DNA from: Cryoendolithus antarcticus
Taxonomy: Eukaryota > Ascomycota > Dothideomycetes > Cladosporiales > Cladosporiaceae
Direction of reading: 5' to 3'
DNA length: 64,000 nt
Assembly (NCBI GenBank): GCA_002077065.1
Contig: NAJO01000005.1
Span: 806,001-870,000 of the forward strand
Of this stretch, positions 43,200-54,634 are shown in pieces. The position numbers and the translations under genes are program-made. Position 1 is the stretch's first letter, and each line of letters opens with the position of its first letter. The notes under the pieces are model-generated. The model was not told the origin of the DNA and did not search any database. It saw only the letters and a list, made by a program, of their open reading frames with translations.

Positions 43200-43794
43200 T
43201 GAACCGTCATTCTGTGCGCGGATCCCTTGCTTCATATGGCGCCTCGCAGACTACAGGACGAAGTGGAGACGTGCCCCAGAGTGCCGATGAGCTAAGTCCG
43301 ACCAGAGCTCTGCTACGACTTGCACGAAAGGACAACGCGATCACTGAGACGAGGCTTGCTATCGACCTGTAACCGCTAGCCAGTCTCACGGCACATGGGA
43401 TAGCAGTGCCTCAGAACTCGATCTCTGGGGCGCGAGGCATCTCAGGCTCATCTGGGGCACACCTCAGACACCTTAGCACGCGCTGAAGGACGTACAGGTC
43501 GAAGGGCAAGCGCTTGTGGAAGCGAATGCGCTCGGAATATCAAGATGAGGAGGGTGCATCCAGGGATATGCATTGTGCTCGGCATTTGACAAGCATTGGC
43601 CTTGACGTGCCAAGCTTCGTTCCCCGCAGCTTGAGCAATCCTCAAGCATCATGACGATGAGCTCACTCCTCTCCGGCAATGCAGCATGGCCAGCGAGATC
43701 AACCTGTCGTTGCCGGCATGCGATGTCATATACTTTGTCCCACGCTCGCCTGTAAGTCTCTCCAGGTCTTTCGCACACTCAATTCACGGTAAGG
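43200..43794. other. Spacer between prefoldin 1 and the Yellow/MRJP-like gene
   Basis: This 595 bp contains short open frames on both strands but no supported gene, repeat or RNA. Confidence 0.45.
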
Positions 43795-45189
43795 ATGTCT
43801 CGCCTTATGCTTGCCACTCTCGTTCTGTCCGCTTCTGCGACTCAGTACTTCGCAACACCACCTGGTGGCTATCGTCCATTTGGACCGAACTATAATCATG
43901 GCGCGTATGCGCAAGATTTCTCGATCATTGGAGCTGAGATAGAAGCGGTGCATGACTCTCAGCAGGTATGTGCTCTGATATCTCGAGAGGCGGCTTGAAT
44001 GTTTCCCTCGGCTGGGAAATCTTTGATATGGCAGCACGAGATGATCTCTACATCAAATGTGCAACGAAGCCACTTTTGCTGACCGTCGAGACAGGCACCG
44101 ACGGGACTTGCCATAGACACTCACCATAACATCTACCTCACCTACCCCCGCAACAGTGGCTCAACGCCTTCGAACGTCGTGATCTGCACATCCTTCAACG
44201 ACGAGAAGCCATGGCCCAACGCTGCAATCCAGAATTGCACCTCAGGCCAGGATCCCAGTACCTGCTTCATCAACGTCCAGAATGTGGTCCTAGACTCGCT
44301 CTCCCAACTCTGGATCGTAGACTCCGGAATCCCCTACAACGCCACGCCCAATAGCAACGCGATCTCGGGCGGCGCGAAGATTATGTCCTTCAATGAGACA
44401 ACTGGCAAGCTGATTAAGACCTACACCATCCCGACCGCACTTCTAGCACATGGGATGAACGCCAACGACGTCCGTATAAACAACACCCAAGGCGCCGGAG
44501 GCTTCGCATTCATCACAGACGAATCCCGCAACTCCTCCATCCTAGCCATCAACCTCGCGACCGGCGAAACCACCCGTCGCCTCTTCAACGCCTCCGTCGT
44601 CCGCGCGGATGAAGGCTACGTGGGCTCGTACAACGGCGAGCCAGTCTACAGCTGGAATGGCACGAATCGCTCCTACACGACTACAGGCGCTGACGGAATC
44701 GCACTGGCAAGCGGGAACTTCTACTGGGGCGTCTTGGCTAGTAGGAGATTCTACTACATCAGCCAGAAAGTCATGGCGAACTTCTCGCTCTCTGACGCTG
44801 AAGTCCTAGCGGCCGTTCAGTACCCGGGAAACTGTGCTTCCGAACAAGCGGGCTTCTCCGCCGATGCTAACGGCCGTGTTTACATCTTCGCGTCTGAGCA
44901 GAACGCGATTTATTACGTTGACACACTGCAATCGCAAGTCACGCAGACTGTCAACGGCGTGCCTCCTAACGGTACGGGACTGGTAAAGGCTGAGAATTAT
45001 GTTGTCAAGACGCTTGTCAGGAACGCGATGATTCAGCATGCTGACAGTGGAGCTATTTCGGATGGGTGGTTTTACTTCAATACGAATCAGCTGGAGTATA
45101 GTCCGAGATTTAGGTACGGGAATGTTGATGCCAGGAAGGGGCCGTTCAGGAGTTTCAGGATCTGGGTTGGGGCCGGGCCGGCGGTATGA
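43795..45189 (+). CDS. Secreted Yellow/major royal jelly-like protein
   Basis: Exons 43795-43965 and 44095-45189 (129-nt intron, GTATGT..ACAG) give 421 residues. The N terminus (MSRLMLATLVLSASATQ) looks like a signal peptide. The fold is a six-bladed propeller. Family landmarks are APTGLAIDTHHNIYLTYPR, VVLDSLSQLWIVDSG, FAFITDESRNSSILAINL, a DGIALASGNFYWGVL strand, and a late segment with QMEY-type QLEYSPRF. There are many NxS/T sites. In insects the family includes melanisation-related Yellow and royal jelly proteins; fungal members are secreted or cell-wall proteins of unknown function. The gene is firm; its role is not. Confidence 0.85.
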
Positions 45190-45508
45190 TGGGAAGTCAG
45201 CCAAGTGAAGTTGGACGAGTGCCTGAGACGCATTGGGGCACAGAGATGCTCAAGAGCGATGTTTGTACACTATGTATTACTCCCCACTTGACGCTCATCA
45301 CCACTTACTCCATACTCGCCGCGCACATCGATCCGCCAACAGCACCAACAAGGACTTGTCATTGACGTCGTATTCTTTCGTCTGTACACTCCCATTGGTT
45401 GTAATCCACATCGCTAACATCGACTGATCCTCCAGCAACTCCAAATGGCGGACTCTGATAGCAGCGACAACGTTCCAAATCGTCCAAGTGGCGAAAGGGA
45501 GATGCGTC
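45190..45508. other. Convergent 3' spacer
   Basis: This 319 bp separates the stop codons of the MRJP-like gene and the next minus-strand gene. Nothing is seen in it. Confidence 0.5.
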
Positions 45509-46162
45509 TCAGTCAGCACCAGACGTCGACGACTCATCGGTCGGCCGCCTTTTCGCTTCAGGTTCATCAGATATGTCCTAATATCACCAAGTCAGCAAAC
45601 ATAGTCTCCATGATAGATCCGAAGATGTAATCACATCCTCAGCCTTCCTCTTCGCCCCAGCGCCAGCCTGTAGCGCGCACCCAGCATTCCCACTCGCCTG
45701 CAGGCCCGACCTCATGCTAGCAGCGCCAACGGCAGCAGCAGCAGCGACGCCATGCGCACTACTACCCTTCGCCTTCAACCCAACCCCACCGACCACATTT
45801 CGATCACCCACAACAGTGATACCACAGTTGATCGTCAGATCCACTCTGACCCGTCGCTTGCCGCTGGACTCATTGACCTGCTTCAGCGCAGTGACCAGCA
45901 TTGCACTAAGCCTTGTGGCATCTGCTAGCGGTGAAGGCGATGTCGGGACGAGATTATTGTTCCCGTGCACGGCTTGTTGGGCGTTGATCGTCAGACGAAG
46001 AGGCTGCTCGTCATCGTCGCTATCGCCGGCTTCGTCGTCGGATGCTGAGGCTTCGGACGCTGCGTAAGGTGGTGGCGGTGGCAGTGTGTCCGTTGGTGAG
46101 GGGAGTTGCTGAGGGTAGCGGAGACGATCGAGCGTGAGCTTGTTATTGAGAAGACGGTCCAT
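45509..46162 (-). CDS. Uncharacterised 198-residue protein with two GxxNxV segments
   Basis: Exons 46162-45635 and 45577-45509 (57-nt intron with GCTGAC branch) give 198 residues from the ATG at 46162 (MDRLLNNKLTLDRLR). Order of regions: a Pro-rich and acidic disordered stretch (about 20-50); a strand LRLTINAQQAVHGNNNLV; a helix ATRLSAMLVTALKQVNE; strands VRVDLTINCGITVVGDRNVV; an Ala/Gly-rich region; and a basic-acidic tail AKRKAEDDISDEPEAKRR. The ordered middle looks like a conserved small fold, and I believe similar fungal proteins exist, but I know no function. The two GxxNxV segments recall, without proving, amyloid-type signalling motifs. The tail may be a nuclear localisation signal. 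Confidence 0.7.
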
Positions 46163-46913
46163 GTTGATGTGTGCTTGGATCCGATCAGACGAGCAGAGGG
46201 CGAGGTAGCAGTGCTCACAAGAGTCGCAGAGTTGGCGGCGTATATGTACCGCGGTCACTGAAAGCGACACCGACAGAATTGGCTGGAGACTGCGTGACGG
46301 TACTGCAAAGCACTCGACGAGATGAACACAAGCAAGTGAGATGATCGGGCGAACAGAGACACCAGGTAAGACGAGATGAAGATGATGTACTTATCACTTA
46401 CTGCTACGTTTCCCGACATATACATTAGGTGGCCGGGCGCTATTGTGCAACTGGCGACAATAGGATGGACGAGAGTTTGGGAGTACAATAGCTGGCGAGA
46501 GTCGACAATAAGAAACAGTGGGGGAAGGAACTCGGGCCGGGGTTGGAGTGAGCTTCCGATTGGCCGAGACGCGTCGCGACGCACGATGTTGCTATTGTCG
46601 TGCTGATTGAGATTTCAATCACACAGTCTTGCCCGGTTGATCATGTCACAGTCGGGCGTCTCACCAGCAAAGTCAAGGTCGACATGAAGGGGGTGTATAC
46701 GTAGCCCTGCACCACATCGCGCATGAAAGTACGTAGAAATCAGAACATCCTTTCCGCCGCAATGCACGATAGATGTGCACACATACATTCATATCTCAAC
46801 ATCGGTCTGCCGTCCCGCCCATGCCACCACGAGCGATCCTACAGCTCCCGTACAAAATTCGAAAGGGTATCATCCAGTATGCTGTAATCCCAGTACTCCC
46901 GCAAATGCATCGC
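46163..46913. promoter_or_regulatory. Upstream region of the 198-residue protein gene
   Basis: This 751 bp holds its promoter and the 3' end of the giant repeat gene. ACAATAG or its complement occurs at 46440, 46457, 46485 and 46592, and a variant ACAATAA at about 46505. No gene is supported. Confidence 0.45.
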
Positions 46914-49900
46914 TCACAAACCCGCAATCTTCTTGAACCAGCTCGACTTGCTGTCGCGAGCTGGCATCACTGGCCGCCCGCCCATCATACTGTCATAGCC
47001 TAAGGAGTTGATCGGCCCACCACGGTTACGGTCTCCAGTACTCCCGTTGCTACTGCCCTGCTCCCTCCGCTTCTTTGCGTGCCTCAACTCTCGCGCAGTC
47101 GTCTCGTCCATTGGCTCTGGTGCATCGTCCTCAGCGTAGTGCATTGGAGCGTCGATGATCGTGCCTTCCATCGGTGGTGGCGGAGGTGGATCTTCATTCA
47201 GGTAGTTCACCCATGAAGCAGTCTTATCTTTTCCGGTCTTAATGTAAGGCGCACCGTCAGCATAGCCCTTTTTGGCTTCTTTACCACGGGAGGTTTGCTC
47301 ACCGGTGCGCGTAGAGACATAGCCGTCAGCTGCTGGAGCTGGATAGTCGGAGCGCCGGCGCGAGGTACGAGGCCGGTCTTTGTCGACCGCTGGGTCACCT
47401 TCAGCCTTTCGGGCGCGACGCTCTTCATGACGTGCACGGCGGGCTTCGTCGTCTTCAGGTTGGTCCATGTAGGATCGTCGACGATCAGTCTTGGGGCGTG
47501 GTGTCGCTTCTTCAGCCGCGCGTTGCTTGCGGCGTTCGCGGCGCTCGGCAGCTTTCGCCTCCTCTTCTTGCGCTATACGATCGCGCTCGGCGTGCCTAGC
47601 TTTCCGTTCTTCACGTCGCCTAGCGTCGTCCTCAGCTTGAGCCTCCTGCGCAGCGCGGTCTTTCTCAGCTCGGCGATCGTCCTTTTGCTTCGCGCGTGAG
47701 TCTTCATCGGCAGCTTCCCGCTCCTTGCGTGCCCGTCTCTCAGCCCGACGAGCTTCGCGTGCAGCTGTCTCCTCTTCTTCGCCTAACGGTGCGCCATCAG
47801 TCAGCCCATCCGCATCCGAAGCTTTGCGAGGTCGATGCACTCTGCGATCGTCGCGGCGCAACCGCTTCGATCCCTCATCGTCGTACGCAGAGCCACGCTT
47901 GCGACGCGAAGCATCGTACTCGCTATCGTACGCTTTGCTTTGCCGCCGATCGGGTGCCGGACGCGCGGCAAAGGCACCCAAGATGCCGCCTACCAGCCCG
48001 GCCTTCTTCCACAGTGAGTCAGTACGCTTCATGGGTGAGGGACGCTCGACATTGCCAGTATCATCAGGTCCAGACATGATGTCGCGCGGCGCGTCGACCA
48101 TTACGGCGTCCTCTGCACCGAGACCACCCGACATGTAGGCCGAGTCGCGCTTGGAGCGGCGGACCTTGCGGTCCTTCTTAGGCTCCTCGGCATCGGGTGC
48201 ATCGACAACGATCATGTCGTCGCTGTCGATAGCATACGGGTCGGGAATCTTGCGAGTCTTCTTTTCCTTTGTCGTGTTACTCCGACCAACGCCCATAATC
48301 TTCGCAGCCTTTGCAGCCATGTCCTTGCCATCGTCAGGTGGTGGCGACATCATGCCATTGTCTTCCACCGCAGTCGAGTGGCGTCTTGATGGCCTTGGCG
48401 CAGAGGACGAAGTAGGCTGACGTGTAGACTTCGAACGTGACGGCGTAGCAGCAGCAGCAGAAGCAGCAGCACCCATGCCGAACATGCCACCGAGGCTCAT
48501 ACCACGCGACGTTGATGGTCGAGATTTGCTGCCAGTCCTGGCATCCTTGTCTGAACCTGATGACTTGGAGGCCTTCTCCAGCGGATCGCGCTCTAACGGC
48601 TTGCGTGCAGATTTGGATCTGGACAAGCCTGTTGGTCGTTCCTTGATAGGGGACGTGCCCTCATCTCTCGATGACTTCCTCTCCGGCTTCGGCTTAGCAG
48701 GCGCAGCACCCCAGAAGCCCCAAGATCCAGTACCCTGATCGCGGACGACCTTGGGGCGTTCCTTCCTAGCCGAGTCCTTAGGTTCAGATCGACGGGACTT
48801 CTCCGGCGGTGGCGTTGGCATTGCAGGCGCGTCCAAGTCGAGCAAGTCATCATACCCCCGCGAGGTCTGCGGCGCATCAACGATCATCGGAGATTCCTTC
48901 ACTTCCTTCCTTGAGGTTGACTTGCTGGACTTCTTATCCTTGCTGCTGGATGACTTTTTGACGGCAGATGCGTTCATGTCGGCTGCGGCTGAGTTGAAGT
49001 AGTCTTCAACGGGGAATCCTCCGGGTACAGGTGTTGGCGGCGGCTTGATATCGGCGGCGGGCGACAGGACGTCTTTATCTCTCCTTGATGAAGAAGGCTT
49101 AGAACTCTTCTTGGCTTTCTTGTCGTCGACAGGCGGCGGAACTTCAACTACAGGATCAGGCACAAATTCAGGCTCCAAGGCGCGCGGGGGTGAGCTTGCG
49201 ACCTTCGACTTCTTGAGATCCTTGGTCTTGGCGGGCGGTTCGACAGGCTCTCCTTGCAGTGCCTTAATGCGATCCTGTATAGTTGACGATTTCGACGTTT
49301 TGCTCTTCGATGCTGACGTGAGTGCTGCGGCCGATGACTTGGGAGGCGATGAGGCTGACTTGAGCAGCGCGTCGTCCGCGAAGTTGATTTCTGGCATCTT
49401 CGCTTCGCCGTTCGCGCCCGAGCGCTGATTGGCTGACGCGTCCTTACCAATCTCCTTCCCGGATGTGGCTTTTTTATTAGATTTGAGTGACGCACCCCAG
49501 AATCCCCAGCCGTCCGCCTTCGCCGCCTCGGGTGACGGCTCACCGTCGAGGCCCGCTGCGAGGTCCGCGCTTGGTATGTCGTCGAGTATCGATGCAAGCG
49601 GGCCGGGCTTCACATCAGTTTTCTTGCTGCTTGACTTACTGAGCTTGTCGCTACCCTTCTTCTTGCTGTCCTTGTCTTTGTCCTTCGAGGACGATTTCTT
49701 GGGCGGTGCCTCGTCGATGATGTCGAGGATCTCGTTGGGGTCTTCAGCAAGTGCTGCAGCGAAGGCGTCGTCGTCTGCTTTCTTCTGCACCGCAGCTGCG
49801 TCGTCCTTCTCCTTCTGTTCCTTCTCCTTGTCTTTCGAAGTCTTGCTCGTAGTCTTGCTCCCACCTCCGAAGAGTCCCCATCCACTGGAAGATTTGCTTG

Positions 49901-52900
49901 ATTTCTTCTCATCTTTCGGCGGTTCCGGGGGTGGAGGTGGTGCCTCATCTATGATAGCCATTATGTCGTCAGGCGACTCCTTTGAAGAGTCCTTAGATTT
50001 CGTCTTAGCAAGGTCTGGCTCCTTAGCGCCCTTTTTGCTCGTCTTGTCCTTCTTGGACGACGACTTCGCTGGAGCCGCAAACGACCATGGATCGTCCGCT
50101 GGCGCATCGTTGACATCCACGAGTGTGAGGTCCGCAAGCATATCAGCAGGTGGTTCGGGCAACGCAGGCATAGGTGGAGGGGATGGCTCAGCCACTGCCC
50201 CTTTCTTCGTCGACGTCTTCTTCTTGTCTTTCTTGCCAGTAGTCCACATCGAATCCTCCTCTGCAGACTTCTCTTGGACAGCGGCAGGCAGAACGATCGA
50301 GGCGCCAGGACTTGGATCTGCGGAGATCTCTTGCACAATGTCCTTGGTCTTACCACTCTTCTTCTTCTCCTTCTTGCCAGTCGACCAGCTGTTCAGAAAA
50401 TCATCGTCCGCCTTGGGCTCATCCACCGCCGCCGGCTCCAAGAACGATGCAGGCTCCGGCATAGATTCAACAGCATCTTTGCCCTTCTTGCCTTTCTTGT
50501 CCTTGCCAGTCGCTGATCCCCATCCGAAGCTCCAGCCTCCCTCCTCTGCTGGAGGCTCTGCCACGGGCTCGGGCTCGACTTTTGCGACTTCCTCGATGAT
50601 TGCGCCTTTCTTGCCTTTCTTGTCCTTCTTCTTGTCGGCGCTACCCCAACCCGAGTTCAGCCAATCGTCTGCCGGTGGGTCTGCCGGTGCCACGGGCGGA
50701 GGAGGCGGTACATCGATGACAGGATCTTCCGTAGCGCCCCAGTCAAACCCGCCGCCAACTGCTTTCTTTTTCTTGTCTTTCTTTGGAGCACCCCAGCCAC
50801 TACCGAAGTCATCGACGACTTCTGCAGCGGGCTCTGGGACCACTACAACAGGTTCAACCTTTGGCTCTTCTTTTACGGCGCCCTTCTTCTTCTTTTTGTC
50901 CTTCGCAGAGGTACCCCAGCCGAAAGCGTCATCAACTGCGGGTTCCGGCTCCGCGGGAGGCTCGGGCACGACGACGACCTCAGGCTCAGCTGGTGGATCG
51001 TCCAGGAATCCAGCTTTGCCCTTCTTGCCCTTCTTCTTATCTTTTGCACTCGAGAATGCGCCCCACGTGTCCTCCTCTTTCTTCTCTTCATTCACCTCCT
51101 CAACGATCACGGCCGCTGGCTCAGGCTCTGCATCGAAGTCGAAAGCACCCTTCTTCTTTTTCTTCTTGTCTTTTGCGGCGGACCCAAAAGACCAGATGTC
51201 ATCTTCAGCGGGCTTCTCGGGCTCAGGGGGCGGAGGCGGTGGCTCAGCTATCGGCTCGGGCTCTGCTACACCACCCTTCTTCTTTTTCTTCTTGTCCTTC
51301 GCATTGGAGAACGAACCCCAAGGATCTTCATCCTGCTTTGGCTCCTCAGCAGGTGGCTCGGCTGGCGGATCATCGAGACCAAAGTCGAAAGTGCCAGCAC
51401 CCTTCTTCTTGTCCTTCTTAGACCCAAACCCCCAACCCGAATCGAGGTCATCCTTCTTCTTTTCTTCAGCCGCCGGCTTCTCTGCCTCGGTGCCGGCGAA
51501 GCCCCATGACGAGCCTGTCGTAGCTGCTGCGGCACCGCTCGAACCCCAGCCTCCACCCCATCCACCTCCAAATCCAAAGCCACCCGCTTTCGAGTCCTTG
51601 CCAGCGTCTAGGCCGAAGTCGAGATCGATCTTGGGTGCAGACTTGTCATCGTTCAGGTTGATGTCGTCAAATTTCATGTCGTTCGTTGGAGGCGGCGGTG
51701 GGTCAAGATCGTTCTAAGAAAGCTGTTAGGTATGCGACGGGTGTGTGAGGCATATGCGACGACGTGTTAGGAGACGACACCGCCTTGAGTCGCGTGCACG
51801 TCTTAGCGCATGCACGTTATGCCACTTAAGCATGAGATTGCGGAGGTCTGGGCGCAAGCCACATCTTCCCGCGTGCTTCCCGGCTTTCCAAGGCTATGGC
51901 GCACCCGATTCGCTGATATTCGGGATTGCATGCAAATGGTGTATTCTGCTGCGAAAGATGACGGACGAGAAATGGAGAGTTGACTGACCTTGCCCTTCTT
52001 GCCCTTCTTCTTGGTGGTCGACGTGAAACCCCAGGAGTCCTCTTCAGCGGCAGCCTTGGAAGGTACTTCCACGATAGGCTCTGGTTCAGGCTCAGGTAAT
52101 GGGTCAAGCTCCTTGCCCTTTTTACCCTTCTTCTTCTTCCCACCAGCAGGTGCGAAGGAGCCCCATTCATCTTCAGGCTCAGCGGGAGTAGCGTCAGCAG
52201 CAGATTCAGCAAAAGCGTCCTCTTCGGCCTTCTTGGCCTCTTCCTCCTGCTTCTTCTTCTCTTCCTCTTCGAATTCCTCCCTGATATCATTAGTACAATG
52301 CTCGTAGCAAGGCGAGCCTGGCTTCGAATTCGGATGACACTGTACTCACCAAGCATTCTTCTTCTTCTTTTTCTTGTTCTTCTTGCCGCCAGCTGCACCC
52401 CAGTCGTCACCATCGTCCCCTCCGCCGCCGTCCCCTCCGCCTGGAGGATCACCACCACCAGCATCGCCACCGTCTCCAGCGGCTCCATCACCTCCATCAC
52501 CCCCGTTAGCTCCATTGCCTGCCTCTCCGGCTGCCTCCTCTTCCTTCTTCTTCTCGTCGTCATCATCGTCCCAATTCGTGGCTGCCTTCTTCTTCTTCTT
52601 TGCATGCATTCGCACACCCACAGTGTCTGACCAATCAATCTTCACGCCAGATTGCGAGCTGTGTGAATCCTGTCCTGATCGCTTGATCCGTGCTGTGCAT
52701 ATTGTTGGAGCGTCGCCGCTGCGCAAGTCATCCGCGAGTGCAAGCGCATCCGTACCAGTGTAGTCTACAGGTAGCCCGCGACACTCTTCGTCCCGTGATA
52801 GCCAAGTGTTCCCACTGGCCGAGGCGTGAACTGCGCTGGCGTCGCTCGACAAATGCAGCGCATGATACACATTCGCAGCGGCGTCCAGATCACGAGAACG

Positions 52901-53089
52901 CAGGGTCTGATATTGAGTCCTTGCGATCGGTTCTTTGCCACATGTTTCCTCCCATATGTATGAAAGGGCTCTTAATGTCTGCCTTAGTCGCGCGACATCA
53001 TCCAATCCAGTCCTCTGTCGGCGGGTGCCCAGGCTTGACTGGAATCCGACATGGCGGTCTCCGGTGTATGATGCGACTGTGGCAGCCAT
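46914..53089 (-). CDS. Giant disordered Trp/Lys-repeat protein
   Basis: Exons 53089-52350, 52280-51989 and 51713-46914 (introns 69 and 275 nt) give 1,943 residues; a start at 52609 (MHAKKKKK) would give 1,783. At least 17 units combine an aromatic patch (such as DPWGSF, DIWSFG, SGWGAP) with a Lys cluster (KDKKKKKKG) and a Pro/Glu/Asp linker. Six short motifs of the type IIDEAP or VVDAP follow, mostly in the C-terminal two thirds. A charged region rich in Arg, Glu and Ala (about 1660-1800) precedes an ordered-looking end, SSWFKKIAGL. No catalytic domain is visible. It looks like a multivalent scaffold. Septal-pore or Woronin-body tethers are disordered proteins of this general kind, but I cannot assign it. 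Confidence 0.7.
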
Positions 53090-54634
53090 TGGTGGTGTAG
53101 AACCCGTAACTTGCTCTGTGTGACAAGACCACACTCATGGAAGGCAATCTGGAAACTGGGACAACCAGATTCAATGGTTGAGATGTCGTAAAATCTGTAA
53201 CACTGCGTGTAGCAGCTGCACAGTCGAGTGATGAGACCACGAGACGTCGAGGGGCAAGCTAGACACGAATGACCTGTAGCTCGATGCAGAAACAAACAGC
53301 AAGAAGCTTGCTTTGGCGCGTGAAAGGTGGTGGTTGCCCCGGGTGTGCCACGAGAAGGGCAGCCGGGCGCTATGCCCACGTCGGAAAATCTTGGCTAACA
53401 ACCCCCTGCGTTTCTCTGTGTGTATCGCGCGAAAGCAAGCCAATCGCGGCCGCACGATTGGACAAGCGAGATCCTAGGTCACACGGGCCTCCGTCATCAC
53501 CAGTGGTGCCCTGTCTCGAATATACAACTCCGAAGTCGTCTTCCTAGATCCATTAACGAGAAGGAGAAGTTTTCACAAAGAAGACCACGTAACCTGCACC
53601 TCACATGGCTGCGGCACTCCCGTTACATGCACGATGCGCTCGTTCGCGTACCCGACCATGGGTAGATCGCGGCAAGAATCGGGCGTATTCGTGCCACTAG
53701 AACACCTTCGAAGAAAGAAAATCTGCTGGCTTGTGTTCACCGCCAGATGCCCGCACGCGTGAAAGGCGCGACCGAGATGCGGTCCGTCGCCGAAAATAAT
53801 CCGTGGTGGGGTTCTGGGGGTGGCACAGAGTTGCTGACTGGTCACAAAGAGGGTTTTGTGCAGTAGAGGCGGGCCTTGCCTTGAAGCTATTTCCCTGCAT
53901 GCATGTGTTGCGTGTGTGGTCTCAGGCATGACCGCCAGATCAAGCAGGGCCTCGCGATGATGGCATATCAATATTCTTATTGATGGCGGGATCAGACAGT
54001 ATACCGGTGCACTGGATAAAGATTCCGTCGGCTCTGGGCGATCAATGCCATGTGCTCTATCATTTGGCAGACAACGCAAGCTTGGCTTCTGGGGCGACAC
54101 GGAGATGCACAAGACGTCTTCAATGCTCATCAAGGTGACGTCCAGCGTATACTGGAGACGTGGCGTTCTGTGCAGATATTCGTGTCGAGTTCGCCGTGAT
54201 GAAGCCCTGGAACTCTTCAAAGAAACCAACGAAATGTAGCTCGGCCTTCGGTGGTCATGGGCGAGGCACGCATCAAGCATTCGTCAGGTCCTATGACCCA
54301 GCATGAGGTGAGGTTGAGATAAGCAGTACTTCAATGAGGGAAGGCATTATCGAAGGTAGCCTGAAGGGAAGGACCGCCGGGCACATCTGTCAGGCCGGCT
54401 GTAAATGATACTTGGACTCACCATATCCTACGGGAGCGTCCTTGCATCAGGGCAATGTGAACAATCATCAAGGCTGCACTTCCATAGCGAAGTCTCGTGG
54501 AGGGACTATGAAATCATCATAGTACCATTCCCAGCATGTAGCAATTTGTACTCAAGCCCACTCTCCGACTTCCCACTCTCAGGCAGTCTGAGTCCGTAGC
54601 GGCTCATTCGACCACGCCTCTGGATCACCATTCC
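53090..54634. other. Intergenic region between the repeat-protein gene and CYP505
   Basis: This 1,545 bp contains one ATG-initiated frame of 235 codons on the minus strand (53573-54280) without recognisable motifs. No repeat or RNA gene is evident. Confidence 0.4.

Noticed and set aside
49429..51717. A 762-codon open frame on the plus strand opposite the giant repeat protein
   Set aside because: It is the complement of Lys, Glu and Pro codon repeats, which contain few stops in antisense. Its Ser/Phe/Leu repeats mirror the minus-strand units exactly.
53573..54280. ATG-initiated frame of 235 codons on the minus strand
   Set aside because: No motif, domain or splice pattern supports it. Composition (many Arg, His and Ser) looks like chance in GC-rich DNA. 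It remains possible but unproven.
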